64,000 bases of DNA from Methylobacterium sp. Leaf112 (GCF_001423295.1 NZ_LMNG01000032.1:124001-188000); one strand, 5' to 3'; positions 14,307-24,104 are shown, counted from the first letter of the stretch. Numbers and translations are program-made. The notes: a model not told the origin generated them from the letters alone.

Positions 14307-17111
14307 TCAGGCGGCGTTGGCTTGGGTGGCGTTGGCTTGGGTAGCGTTGGCTTGGGTAGCGTTGGCTTGGGCGGCGGGGGCGACATCGATCTCGGCGAGG
14401 GCCGCGATGAGACCGCTGCGGTCGAACTTTGCGACGAGGTCGAGGATGGAGAGGGTCCGGGCGCGCGCGATGGCGTCGGGACCGATGGTGCCCGAGAGGC
14501 CGATCACCGGCAGGCCGGCGACGCGGCCCTCGACCTTGCGCATGGCGCCGACGAGGTCGAAGCCGTTGCGGCCCGGCATTTCGAGGTCGCAGACCACCAC
14601 GTCGACGCGGCCGTTGGAAAGCAGGGTCGCCACCGCTTCGTCGGCGCTGGCCGCCGTGATCACGTTGTAGCCGGCCGCCTTGAGGACCGGGGACAGCATG
14701 TCCCGGAAGAAGGCCGAGTCGTCGACGAGCAGCAGGGTCGAGGAGCGCTTGGCCGCCTTCTTCGGGCCGCGCGCCCAGTCGTCGTAGGCGAGCGGCAGGA
14801 AGTGGGCGATGTTGATGATCTCCGTGGCGCGGCCGCGCAGGACCGCCGAGCCGATGAGGTCGGAGCGGTCGGCCGAGATCTCGACGTCGAGGCGCTCCTC
14901 GACGATGTCGACGATCTCGTCGACCACGAGGCCCATGGCCCGCTCGCCGTCGGAGAACACCACCAGGGCCTGGGTGCCGGAATCCCGGATGGTGATGGAG
15001 GAATCGGCCGGCACCAGGGGCATCAGGCGGCCGCGATACTGGATGAGCGGACGTCCGCCGACCCACTCGACCTTCGCCGCGTCGATCTCTTCGAGGCGGG
15101 TGACGAGGGAGAGGGGCACGGCCTTGTAGCTGCCGGCTCCGCCCTTGAAGACCAGGAGGGTCGCCTTGGCGTCGGCGGCCTCGGTCTCCTCGGCCTCGGC
15201 CTCGACGGGGATCGCGCCGGACTGGGCGCTCTGGCTGACCTGCTGGGCGATGCCGTTGGGATCGACGATGAGCACCACGGCGCCGTCGCCCAGGATGGTG
15301 TTGCCGGCGAACAGCGGCAGGTGGCGCAGCTTCGAGGACATCGGCTTCACGACGATCTCCTCCGTGTGGAAGACCTCGTCCACGAGGATGCCGAAGCGCT
15401 GGCGCCCGACCTGGGCCACCACCACGAAGCCGGAATCGATGGGCGCCGCGGAGGCCGCCTGGCCGAGCACGCCCGTCAGGGTGACGATGGGCAGGAGCCG
15501 CTCGCGCAGGCGCAGCACCGGCGAGCCGTTGATGCGCTCGACCTGCTGGGCCGTCGACTTGTCGACGCGCACGAGCTCCAGCACCGCCACCTGCGGCACC
15601 GCGAAGCGCTGGGCGCCGGCCTTGACGATGAGGGCGGCGATGATCGCCAGGGTCAGGGGGATCTTGATGGTGAAGGTGGTGCCGCGCCCGAGCTGGGTGT
15701 TGATGTCGATGACGCCGCCGATGAGCTCGATGTTCGTCTTGACCACGTCCATGCCGACGCCGCGGCCCGAGACCGAGGTGATGGCGGCGGCCGTCGAGAA
15801 GCCGGGGTGGAAGATGAACTTCGCCACCTGGGCGTCGGTCATGCGCTCGACTTCGGCCTGGGACGCGACCTTGCGCTCCACGGCCTTGCGGCGGATGGCG
15901 GCGAGGTCGAGGCCCTTGCCGTCGTCGGCGATCTCGATCGTGATGGTGCCGCCCTCGTGATAGGCGGACAGGCGGATGGTGCCCCGCGCCGGCTTGCCGG
16001 CGGCCTTGCGGTCGGTGGCCGACTCGATGCCGTGGTCGGCGGAGTTGCGCACCATGTGGGTGAGGGGATCCTTGATCACCTCCAGGACCTGGCGGTCGAG
16101 TTCGGTCTCGGCGCCGCTCATGACGAGCTCGATGTGCTTGCCGAGTTCCGACGACAGGTCGCGGACCACGCGGGGCAGCTTCTGCCAGGCGTTGCCGATG
16201 GGCTGCATGCGCGTCTTCATGACGCCTTCCTGCAGCTCGGCCGTCACGTGGCTGAGGCGCTGCAGGGGCACCTTGTAGGTGGAATCGTCGTGGCGGCGGG
16301 CGATCTCGAGGAGCTGGTTGCGGGTCAGCACCAGCTCGGACACCATCGTCATGAGGTGTTCGAGGGTGTCGACGTTCACCCGGATGGTCTGGACCTTGGC
16401 GATGCCGCCTTCGGTGCCCTCGGAGGGGCCGTCCTTGGCCGGGGCCTTGGCGGCCGGCTCGTCGTGGGCGGGCGCCTCGGCCACGGGGGCGGGCGCGGAG
16501 ACCGGGGCGGGTGCCTTGGCGGCCGAGGGGGCTGCCGAGGGGGCGGCCACCGGCGCGGGCGCCGCGGCGATCACGGGCAGGGGGGCGTCGAACGGATCCG
16601 GGCCTTCCGCCTCGAGGAAGGCGCGCTCGAGATCGTCGAGGGTGACCTCGCCGGGCTTCAGTTCGCGCGAGACCGGCTCGGGGAGCCTGATCTCCGGCGC
16701 CGGGACCGGCGCGGCCACCGGGGCCGCGGCTTCCATCGGCCCGGCCGACATCACGTCCAGGGCGTCGATGAGGTCGTCGTCGCTGCCCGTCGGCTCGGTG
16801 CCGGTCTTCTCGAGGTCGCCCAGGATCGACTTGAGGCGGTCGAGGGTGACGAGGATCAGGCTCACGGCGGGGCCGGTCACCGGCATCCCGTCGCGGAACT
16901 GGCCCATCAGGGTCTCGGCGGCGTGCGCCAGGGCTTCCAGGCGTGGCAGGCCGAGGAACCCGCAGGTGCCCTTGATGGTGTGGACGAGGCGGAAGATGTT
17001 CCGGAGGATCGTCTGGTTGTTCGGGTCCTGCTCGAAACGCACGAGCTCGGCATCGACGGTGTCGAGATGCTCGGCGCTCTCGGTCAGGAACTCACGCAAC
17101 AAGTCGTCCAT
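14307..17111 (-). CDS. cheA: hybrid chemotaxis histidine kinase CheA
   Basis: Central kinase of chemotaxis, ~934 residues. Order: Hpt domain with phospho-acceptor H44 (LVHTIKG); Ala/Pro linkers at ~130-255; dimerisation helices; catalytic ATPase domain near 345-520 (MVRNSADHGIE, DDGKGLD, GRGVGMDVV); one CheW-like domain; a second CheW-like domain (~655-780); and a receiver domain (~785-910, VDDSAFFRDML, VVCDLEMPGRNGFDL). Unlike E. coli CheA it carries the extra CheW-like and receiver domains. The protein ends in four ATQAN-type pentapeptides from a 15-nt DNA repeat. ATG 17111 gives the usual MDDLLREFLTESAEHLD start; an upstream ATG at 17159 is possible. Confidence 0.96.
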   Translation of the reverse strand: MDDLLREFLTESAEHLDTVDAELVRFEQDPNNQTILRNIFRLVHTIKGTCGFLGLPRLEALAHAAETLMGQFRDGMPVTGPAVSLILVTLDRLKSILGDLEKTGTEPTGSDDDLIDALDVMSAGPMEAAAPVAAPVPAPEIRLPEPVSRELKPGEVTLDDLERAFLEAEGPDPFDAPLPVIAAAPAPVAAPSAAPSAAKAPAPVSAPAPVAEAPAHDEPAAKAPAKDGPSEGTEGGIAKVQTIRVNVDTLEHLMTMVSELVLTRNQLLEIARRHDDSTYKVPLQRLSHVTAELQEGVMKTRMQPIGNAWQKLPRVVRDLSSELGKHIELVMSGAETELDRQVLEVIKDPLTHMVRNSADHGIESATDRKAAGKPARGTIRLSAYHEGGTITIEIADDGKGLDLAAIRRKAVERKVASQAEVERMTDAQVAKFIFHPGFSTAAAITSVSGRGVGMDVVKTNIELIGGVIDINTQLGRGTTFTIKIPLTLAIIAALIVKAGAQRFAVPQVAVLELVRVDKSTAQQVERINGSPVLRLRERLLPIVTLTGVLGQAASAAPIDSGFVVVAQVGRQRFGILVDEVFHTEEIVVKPMSSKLRHLPLFAGNTILGDGAVVLIVDPNGIAQQVSQSAQSGAIPVEAEAEETEAADAKATLLVFKGGAGSYKAVPLSLVTRLEEIDAAKVEWVGGRPLIQYRGRLMPLVPADSSITIRDSGTQALVVFSDGERAMGLVVDEIVDIVEERLDVEISADRSDLIGSAVLRGRATEIINIAHFLPLAYDDWARGPKKAAKRSSTLLLVDDSAFFRDMLSPVLKAAGYNVITAASADEAVATLLSNGRVDVVVCDLEMPGRNGFDLVGAMRKVEGRVAGLPVIGLSGTIGPDAIARARTLSILDLVAKFDRSGLIAALAEIDVAPAAQANATQANATQANATQANAA
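14314..14373. repeat. 15-nt repeat, four copies, at the 3' end of cheA
   Basis: GCGTTGGCTTGGGT plus one variable base, repeated four times (14314-14373). On the minus strand it reads TQANA pentapeptides in the cheA frame and KPTLP/KPTPP in the frame that runs into cheW. Confidence 0.95.
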
Positions 17112-17251
17112 GAGAGGCACTCGGTCCAGATACGCACTACGGTCTGTGCAGACGGACATTGTGCCGGCATGGGTTAGTGAACGGTTTCCTTTGACGAGAC
17201 GATGGAACGGAACGGAGCAATATTTGTTATTGCGCCGCTTCGTGTCGGACT

Positions 17252-17259
17252 ATGGTTAA
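17252..17259 (-). promoter_or_regulatory. CtrA half-site TTAACCAT upstream of cheA
   Basis: The minus strand reads TTAACCAT, identical to the CtrA half-site, about 140 bp before the cheA start. A full TTAA-N7-TTAA partner is not seen. Confidence 0.35.
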
Positions 17260-17348
17260 TGGAGTTCGCCACGCGTCTGCGAGCCCGGTCCCCGGATGAC
17301 GCGATGCCGGCCGGCCCCGCACCCCACCCGATCCTCGGGTCCGCCGGA

Positions 17349-18089
17349 TCAGGCGAGGGCGGTTTCCGGCGGCTCGTCGTCGGACGGGTGGGGCGCGTCG
17401 CCGAGCGCTCCGTGTGGTGCCGGGCTCGCCTCGACCGCGTCGGGCTCCGGCGTCGGCACCGCCCCGATGGTCACCCTGTCGCCGGTGATCGCGAAGCTCA
17501 CGTCCATCTGCGCGGCGCGCGCCACGAGGCCGGCATAGAACGGCAGGATCGCGTGGGCGTCCACGGTGCCGCCCTCGGGGGTGCCGGCCATGAGCGCCTC
17601 GACATGAGGCGGAATGCGCGCGTGCGAGCCCTTGGCGGTGATGACGATGGTCGGCGCCTCGCCGTCGCCCTTTACGGTCACGTCGATGAGGCCGCCGCGC
17701 GGGATCGCGCTCTGGGCGATCACCACGAGGTTGAGGATCAGCTTGACCTTGTTCTTCGGGTACAGGGCCTGGGGCGCGCTCCAGGCGAGCTGGGTCTTGT
17801 CGTCGGTGAACATGCCGCGCGACACCTTCTCGGCGTCGGCGAGGTCGATGGAGGCCCCGGCCGAGCCCGCCGCCCCGAAGGCGATGCGGGCGAACTGGAG
17901 CCGGGCGGAGGCCTGGCGGGCGCTCTTAGCGATGAGTTCGAGGGCGAATTCGCGCATGGAGGCGTCGGACTCGTCCTCCAGCACCTCGAGGCCGTTCACG
18001 ATGGCGCCCACCGGGCTGATCACGTCGTGGCAGACCCGGGAGCACAGCAGTGCAGAGAGGTCGAGGGCATCGAGTTGGACGAGGGTCAT
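17349..18089 (-). CDS. chpT: histidine phosphotransferase ChpT
   Basis: Cytoplasmic dimeric phosphotransferase that passes phosphate from CckA to CtrA and CpdR. ~246 residues. The N-terminal helical hairpin has the phospho-acceptor H21 in SRVCHDVISPVGAIVNGLE. A Bergerat-like C-terminal domain (~90-210) follows, then an acidic Pro-rich tail (EPDAVEASPAPH...DDEPPETALA). ATG 18089 is chosen for the GGAG seven bases upstream; a longer frame to 18152 is unlikely. With ctrA nearby, two thirds of the CckA-ChpT-CtrA relay lie in this window. Confidence 0.93.
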   Translation of the reverse strand: MTLVQLDALDLSALLCSRVCHDVISPVGAIVNGLEVLEDESDASMREFALELIAKSARQASARLQFARIAFGAAGSAGASIDLADAEKVSRGMFTDDKTQLAWSAPQALYPKNKVKLILNLVVIAQSAIPRGGLIDVTVKGDGEAPTIVITAKGSHARIPPHVEALMAGTPEGGTVDAHAILPFYAGLVARAAQMDVSFAITGDRVTIGAVPTPEPDAVEASPAPHGALGDAPHPSDDEPPETALA

Positions 18090-18204
18090 CTTGCGCTCCG
18101 CGCGAGGCACTGTAAGGGGCCGCCGGCGATATCGCCGGACTGTCCTGCGCACCGTCGCGGCCGATCGCCAAGGGCACCGATAGACGGCGCCGGATACTTT
18201 GGGA

Positions 18205-18270
18205 AGCGCCGACGGCAGACCGGAAAAGCGCCGACGGCGGACCGGAAAAGCGCCGATGCCGGACCGGAAA
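18205..18270. repeat. 22-nt tandem repeat, three copies
   Basis: Unit AGCGCCGACGGCRGACCGGA plus AA, copies at 18205-18226, 18227-18248 and 18249-18270 with few differences. It lies between the divergent chpT and CysQ-like genes. Confidence 0.9.
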
Positions 18271-18335
18271 AGCGTCCCGCGCGGCCATGTGCCGGCTCGA
18301 CAACCCGTCCGCGCCGGGGCATGAGGTTAGGGATC

Positions 18336-19196
18336 ATGCATCTCGACGCCCCGACGCGCGACCGGATCGCCGCAACATTGACGGAGATCGCCTGCGAGGC
18401 GGGCGAGATCCTCCGGGGCTACCACGGCGGCGACTGTCCGCACGTGCTGAAGGGCGACGGCTCCCCCGCGAGCCTCGCCGACACGGCCTCCGAGGCCCTG
18501 ATCCTCGAAGCCCTCGGGCGGCACTGGCCGGACATCCCGGTGGTGGCCGAAGAATCCTCCTACGACCGTCCGCCGGCCGACCTGTTCTTCCTCGTCGATC
18601 CCCTCGACGGAACGAAGGACTTCCTCGCCGGCAACACGGAATACAGCGTCAACATCGGCCTCGTTCAGGGTGACCGCCCCGTGGCGGCGGCGCTCGCCGC
18701 CCCCGGTCTCGGCCGGGTCTGGGGCGCTGGCGCCACGGCCTTCGAGGCGACCATCGTCGCCGGCCGGCCGGGGCCGCACCGGGCCATTGGCGTGCGCCCG
18801 GTGCCGGCCGACGGCCTCGTCGCCCTTGTGAGCAGCCGGCACGGCGACGCCGAGACGGAGGCCTGTCTCTCCCACCTGCCCGTGGGCGGGCGGCGGGGCG
18901 CGGCCTCCGCCCTCAAGTTCTGCCTCATCGCCTCGGGCGAGGCCGACATCTACGTGCGCTGCGGACCCACCATGGAATGGGACACGGCGGCCGGCGACCA
19001 CGTGCTCACCAGCGCGGGCGGTTGCGTCGTGGTGCCGTCGGGCGAAGCCATCACCTACGGGCATTACGGGCGCCACTACCGCAACGGCCCCTTCGCGGCC
19101 CTGGGCGACCGGACCTATGCCACCCGCCTCGCCCTGCCGGCGTCCAGCCCGGCGCCGCGCCGGTCGGTCGGCGCCACCGCCGGGCATCACGTCTGA
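18336..19196 (+). CDS. CysQ-like 3'(2'),5'-bisphosphate nucleotidase / inositol monophosphatase family
   Basis: Mg-dependent phosphatase of the inositol monophosphatase superfamily, ~286 residues. Metal-binding motifs are clear: EES near 68, DPLDGTKDF near 90, and WDTAAGDHVLTSAGG near 215. The DGTKDF wording fits the CysQ branch (recycling of PAP from sulfur assimilation) better than SuhB; the substrate remains inference. ATG 18336 is taken; ATG 18321 in frame is equally possible. Divergent from chpT across the 22-nt repeats; the frame is open far upstream only because it lies antisense to chpT. Confidence 0.85.
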   Translation: MHLDAPTRDRIAATLTEIACEAGEILRGYHGGDCPHVLKGDGSPASLADTASEALILEALGRHWPDIPVVAEESSYDRPPADLFFLVDPLDGTKDFLAGNTEYSVNIGLVQGDRPVAAALAAPGLGRVWGAGATAFEATIVAGRPGPHRAIGVRPVPADGLVALVSSRHGDAETEACLSHLPVGGRRGAASALKFCLIASGEADIYVRCGPTMEWDTAAGDHVLTSAGGCVVVPSGEAITYGHYGRHYRNGPFAALGDRTYATRLALPASSPAPRRSVGATAGHHV

Positions 19197-19231
19197 GCGC
19201 CATCCGTTCGCGTTGACCTCATGCGTTCGCG

Positions 19232-19247
19232 TTAACCCGATGTTGAC
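19232..19247 (+). promoter_or_regulatory. CtrA-like box upstream of eipA
   Basis: TTAA (19232-19235), seven bases, TTGAC (19243-19247): one mismatch from TTAA-N7-TTAAC, 139 bp before the eipA start. A GANTC site (GAGTC, 19297-19301) follows. As I recall, Brucella eipA is CtrA-controlled, which makes the match plausible. Confidence 0.45.
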
Positions 19248-19385
19248 CTTGTCTCGCGTCATGATCGGGGTGATCCGGGCGCGGGAGCGTGGCCCGGAGT
19301 CTGTTGCTGGGGGTCTCCCGCTGGGGACCTCTCGCTCGGGATCTTTCGCCGGGACGCCATCCGGCACCGCACGCGACGAGGCACG

Positions 19386-20024
19386 ATGCTGAACTGTCCC
19401 TCCCCCCGCCCCGCCCCGGCCCGGTTCGGCGCCCGCCTCGCCCTGGCCGCCGCGCTGCTCGCCCCGGCGTTCGTCCACGGCACACCCGTCCTGGCCGGTC
19501 CGGCCCGCACGGCGCCGGCCGCCCCGGACGAAGCCGGGTCCGGCACCTTCCGGCCCGCCGAGATCGTCGACAACGGCCACCGCTTCTTCGGCTCGATGTC
19601 GCGCGGCCTCGCCCTCACCGTCGAGGAGGCGACCCGACGCTGGGGCGAGCCCAACGGCTACATCCTCGGCCAGGAAGCGTCCGGCGCCATCGTGGGCGGC
19701 GTGCGCTACGGCGAGGGCACGTTCTACACCCGCAACGCCGGCAAGCGCCGCATCTACTGGCAGGGCCCGTCCATCGGGTTCGACGTCGGCGGCGACGGCG
19801 ACCGGACGATGATGCTCGTCTACAACCTGCCGTCGGTGCAGGGGCTCTACCGCCGCTTCGTCGGCGTCGACGGCTCGGCCTACTTCATCGGCGGCTTCGG
19901 CATGACGGCGGTGACCGCCGACGATGTCGTGGTGGTGCCGATCCGCACGGGCGTCGGCGCGCGTCTCGGCATCAACATCGGCTACCTCAAGTTCACCGAC
20001 AAGCCGACCTGGAACCCGTTCTGA
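19386..20024 (+). CDS. eipA: EipA family periplasmic envelope-integrity protein (DUF1134)
   Basis: Secreted beta-rich protein, ~212 residues, of the DUF1134 family; the Brucella member EipA is needed for envelope integrity. An N-terminal signal peptide (hydrophobic ~16-38, cleavage after a PVLAG-type site) leads to the DUF1134 core from ~55: EEATRRWGEPNGYILGQEAS, GGVRYGEGTFYTRNAG, WQGPSIGFDVGGDGDRTMML, and the closing PIRTGVGARLGINIGYLKF. ATG 19386 follows a CGAGG. Monocistronic, with a CtrA-like box upstream. Confidence 0.93.
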   Translation: MLNCPSPRPAPARFGARLALAAALLAPAFVHGTPVLAGPARTAPAAPDEAGSGTFRPAEIVDNGHRFFGSMSRGLALTVEEATRRWGEPNGYILGQEASGAIVGGVRYGEGTFYTRNAGKRRIYWQGPSIGFDVGGDGDRTMMLVYNLPSVQGLYRRFVGVDGSAYFIGGFGMTAVTADDVVVVPIRTGVGARLGINIGYLKFTDKPTWNPF

Positions 20025-20218
20025 GGAACGCTCGCCCGAAGCCCCTCCCCGCCCGGTGCGGGCATGGGCCGCGCCCGGGGCGTTCCGCACACCACTCCGG
20101 GGCGGGGTGTGGCACGCCCACCCTCGCCCTGCCTCATCGACTCGGGTTAAAGCACCTGACGCGGCCGTGACGACGGCCGCGATCGGCTTGTTCCGGTGTG
20201 AGGGATGAGGGTGCCCGC

Positions 20219-20953
20219 GTGATCGAAACCGTGATGATCTTCGCGCTCGGCTTCCTCGCCGCCGCCCTGTGCGCCCTGTTGCTGCTGCCGGCGGTGAACG
20301 CGCGCGCCATCCGCCTGTCCCGCCGCCGGATCGAGGCCCGGCTGCCCCTGTCCGTGGCCGAGGTCGCGGCCGAGAAGGATCACCTGCGGGCCGAGTTCGC
20401 CGTGGCGCGTCGCCGCCTGGAGCGCCGGGTCGAGACCGTGCAGGCCGCCCGCCACGCCGACATGGCCGCCATCGGCGCCCGCACCCTCGAGGCCGCCGCC
20501 CTCTCCCGGGCCGTCGAGGCGCGGGAGGCGGCCCTGCGCGAGCGGCAGGCGGAAATCGCCGAGACCCGGGCCACCCTCGACGGCGTGGAACGCGACCTCA
20601 CCGTCGCGCGGGCCGACGGCGCGGTCGGGCTCGCCACCCTGCGGGTCCTCGAGGACGCGCATCGCGACCTGCTCGACGATCTCGTGCGGCGCCATCATGC
20701 CGCGCCCGTCGCGGACGGCGACCCGGCGCGGATCGACCTCGCCGCCCGGTGCGCGACCCTGACGGCGGAACGCGAGACCCTGCGGGCGAGCCTCGCCGCC
20801 GCCGAGGAGGCCCTGGCGCGCTCCGTGGCACGCACGGCGCCCCAGGACGCCGACACCGCCGCCCTGCGGGCCCGGATCACGGACGTGGCCGACAGTCTCA
20901 TGCGCCGCGACCGCCTGCCCGCCGTCGATGCCTATCCGATGGCGCGCTCCTGA
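20219..20953 (+). CDS. membrane-anchored coiled-coil hypothetical protein
   Basis: About 244 residues. One N-terminal membrane helix (IETVMIFALGFLAAALCALLLL) is followed by ~200 residues of Arg/Ala/Glu-rich helix with heptad character, so probably a single-pass protein with a cytoplasmic coiled coil. Nothing catalytic is visible and function is unknown. The segment RLPLSVAEVAAEKDHLRAEF looks conserved-family-like. GTG 20219 is preferred, with GAGGG upstream; GTG 20198 is also in frame. Confidence 0.7.
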   Translation: MIETVMIFALGFLAAALCALLLLPAVNARAIRLSRRRIEARLPLSVAEVAAEKDHLRAEFAVARRRLERRVETVQAARHADMAAIGARTLEAAALSRAVEAREAALRERQAEIAETRATLDGVERDLTVARADGAVGLATLRVLEDAHRDLLDDLVRRHHAAPVADGDPARIDLAARCATLTAERETLRASLAAAEEALARSVARTAPQDADTAALRARITDVADSLMRRDRLPAVDAYPMARS

Positions 20954-21125
20954 ACGGGTTCCCCCGCTGAACGGGTCTACCGACGCGCCGTTGCGTCTCG
21001 TTCAGGCTGCGGCGTAGATAAGCAAACTTTCCATGCGTCGACCATGCATGTGCCTTGTTTCGACCACGCGAGCACAGCATCCGGTCGCCCATTCCCTCCT
21101 GACTTCGAGACGGACTGCGCCCCCT

Positions 21126-21398
21126 ATGGCCAAGAAACTAGCTTCGATCGTCCTCGCCCTGGCCGCCACGGCGTCCCTCGCCGCGGCTCCGGCCCTGGCG
21201 CAGCCGGCGCCGCAGACCAAGCGCGGCAATGAGACCCTGAAGAAGTACTGCACCGGCGACTACCTGACCTATTGCGGCAACATCTCCCCCGACGATCCGG
21301 CCATGGACAAGTGCTTCCAGACCAACTGGACCAAGCTGTCGGAGAATTGCCGCCGGGCCATCGACGCCTACGAGAAGAACCCCGCCAACAAGAAGTAG
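21126..21398 (+). CDS. small secreted cysteine-containing protein
   Basis: 90 residues: a clear signal peptide (MAKKLASIVLALAATASLAA, cleavage after ALA) and a ~65-residue mature part with four Cys spaced C-x8-C, C, C (KKYCTGDYLTYCGNISPDDP, KCFQTNW, NCRRAID). Likely disulfide-bonded in the periplasm. Resembles small cysteine-rich GLG1-like repeats found in rhizobial secreted proteins; function unknown. ATG 21126 is chosen because it starts the signal peptide. A strong terminator follows. Confidence 0.75.
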   Translation: MAKKLASIVLALAATASLAAAPALAQPAPQTKRGNETLKKYCTGDYLTYCGNISPDDPAMDKCFQTNWTKLSENCRRAIDAYEKNPANKK

Positions 21399-21420
21399 CC
21401 GGACCGCCCCGTGGTCTCGG

Positions 21421-21452
21421 CCGGGCCGCACCGCAGGGTGCGGCCCGGTTTT
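21421..21452 (+). terminator. intrinsic terminator
   Basis: Perfect 12-bp stem CCGGGCCGCACC / GGTGCGGCCCGG with GCAG loop, followed by TTTT, 23 bp after the stop of the small cysteine protein. Confidence 0.88.
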
Positions 21453-21476
21453 CCAGTGGACCGGTTTTCCAGTGGA
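21445..21476. repeat. 16-nt perfect tandem duplication
   Basis: CCGGTTTTCCAGTGGA at 21445-21460 and again at 21461-21476. It begins inside the terminator stem, so the duplication copied the U-tract as well. Confidence 0.9.
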
Positions 21477-21576
21477 CCCATGCGCGCCACGGGATAAGCG
21501 CGGCCGTTTCCCTCGCGTCGCGGGCCTGCAGCCGCTATGGTGGCGGCCATTCGCGTGCCGGACCCCCAAAGCCCCG

Positions 21577-21945
21577 ATGCCCAGATCCCACGGCGCCCCG
21601 TCGCGCTCCCTCACGATCCTCGCGGCCTTCGGCCTCGTCGCCTTGGCGACCGCCGGCTGCGGCCGGCGCGGCGGCCTCGAACCGCCGCCGGGCTCCGCCG
21701 CGCCGAATCCGCCCACCGCGCGCCTCTCCGGCACGGCGCCCGCGAGCCCCCGCGCCCTCCCCCAAAGCGTCGGCCTCGGCGGCGGTGCCGCCACGCTGGA
21801 TCCCGATGCGGTGCGGGCCGGCGACGAGCTCGACGCCGCCGTGGTGCCGGGGTCGGGCAGCGAGGCGCCGATCCTGACCGGGCGCGGCGCCAAGCGCGGC
21901 TACGTCGTTCCGAAGCAGCCGTTCTTCCTCGACCCGCTCCTCTAG
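21577..21945 (+). CDS. lptM: LptM-like small lipoprotein
   Basis: ~122-residue lipoprotein. Signal segment SLTILAAFGLVALATAGC with the lipidated Cys followed by GRRGGLEPPPG; the CGxxG-x-PP pattern after the Cys is the hallmark of LptM (YifL), which helps mature the LptD LPS translocon. The rest is a low-complexity Pro/Ala/Gly tail. The position just before lysA is the classical neighbourhood. The match is to the ~15 residues after the Cys only. Confidence 0.78.
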   Translation: MPRSHGAPSRSLTILAAFGLVALATAGCGRRGGLEPPPGSAAPNPPTARLSGTAPASPRALPQSVGLGGGAATLDPDAVRAGDELDAAVVPGSGSEAPILTGRGAKRGYVVPKQPFFLDPLL

Positions 21946-22068
21946 GGCCGGCCTCCTCCGGGGTTTTCGCCCTCCGGGATCTTCGTCCTCTTGGGTGCCC
22001 AAGACCCGTCGTCCGGAAGCCCGTCGTCCAAAAGCCCTTCCGAAAAGCCCTGCGTCCAAGGCCACGCG

Positions 22069-23346
<1,278 letters not shown>

Positions 23347-23483
23347 GAGTTTGGGGTAACCCTCCGGCGCAGATCGTCAAAAGTTTACTGAACGCCTGAG
23401 TGCATCGCCTCTCCCCGCAAGCGGGGCGAGGGGATGCGCTTCGAGTGGTTCGGTCGATCCCGGCCGGGGAAACGATCCCGGAC

Positions 23484-24104
23484 TCACGCCGCCAATTCCG
23501 CCTCCAGCCGCTCGGTCGCCTCGACGGGGAGATCCAGCGCCTCGGCCAGGTCCTGGAGGAACTTGCGTTCCTGCAGGGTGTCGGGGTCGATGGCGAGGCG
23601 CGCCGCCGCGTAGATGCGGGCCGCCTGCTCGGGGTTGGTCGCCCGCTCGGCGATGGCGTCCACGTCTGCCGGGTCGGCGAGTTCCGCCTCGAGCCAGCGC
23701 CGACCGTCGGCCTCGATGCCCGCCGCCGACAGGGCGTCGTCGAGGCGCTTGCGCTCGCCCGCATCGACCAGACCGTCCGCCAGGGTCGCTGCCACCATGG
23801 CGCGCAGCATGGTCCGGGCCTCGTCCTCGCCGACGGTGATGTGGTCGAACGGTGTGGCGCCGGGGGGTGCGGGCGCTTTCGTGTCGGTGCTCTTTGGATC
23901 GGAGGCCTTTGGATCGGAGGCCTTGGGATCGCCGTACTGCATGGCGGGCGCGCCCCGCAGGGCCTTTGTGGCGAGGGCCGCCACCAGGGCGAGGCCGCCG
24001 AGGGCCGCCGTCGCCGCGAGTCCCGTGCGGCGGGTGCGCACCAGCGCATCGACCATGCTGCGTGCGGCCGAATCGCCCGGCCCGGCCTGCTGTACCTCGG
24101 ACAT
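23484..24104 (-). CDS. TerB-like / DUF533 membrane-anchored protein
   Basis: ~206 residues. A short N-terminal part, one hydrophobic helix (~27-50), a repeat-encoded linker (ASDPKASDPKSTD) and a C-terminal all-helical domain (~85-205) with VGEDEARTMLRAMVAATLAD, DAGERKRLDDALSAAG and FLQDLAEALDLP, typical of DUF533 (YebE-like), a TerB relative. Family members are linked to envelope stress but the role is unknown. ATG 24104 follows AGGGGGC. Confidence 0.82.
   Translation of the reverse strand: MSEVQQAGPGDSAARSMVDALVRTRRTGLAATAALGGLALVAALATKALRGAPAMQYGDPKASDPKASDPKSTDTKAPAPPGATPFDHITVGEDEARTMLRAMVAATLADGLVDAGERKRLDDALSAAGIEADGRRWLEAELADPADVDAIAERATNPEQAARIYAAARLAIDPDTLQERKFLQDLAEALDLPVEATERLEAELAA
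23893..23931. repeat. 15-nt in-frame repeat in the DUF533 gene
   Basis: TTTGGATCGGAGGCC occurs twice exactly (23893-23907, 23908-23922) and a third time partly. On the minus strand it gives ASDPK units in the linker. Confidence 0.85.

Noticed and set aside
14272..14386. CheW start at 14386 with a KPTLP-repeat leader
   Set aside because: The leader is the cheA repeat in another frame; a good ribosome site lies before ATG 14272.
13557..17177. 1206-codon plus-strand ORF opposite cheA and cheW
   Set aside because: Antisense of clear chemotaxis genes; Gly/Asp/Arg/His-rich composition without motifs.
17202..18335. Long upstream extension of the CysQ-like frame
   Set aside because: It is antisense to chpT; the phosphatase fold is complete from 18336.
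18327..20090. 587-codon minus-strand ORF opposite the CysQ-like and eipA genes
   Set aside because: Spans two real genes and their gap on the other strand; low-complexity translation.
20025..20218. Short Pro/Arg-rich ORFs between eipA and the coiled-coil gene
   Set aside because: No start signals and no recognisable sequence; the gap is treated as non-coding.
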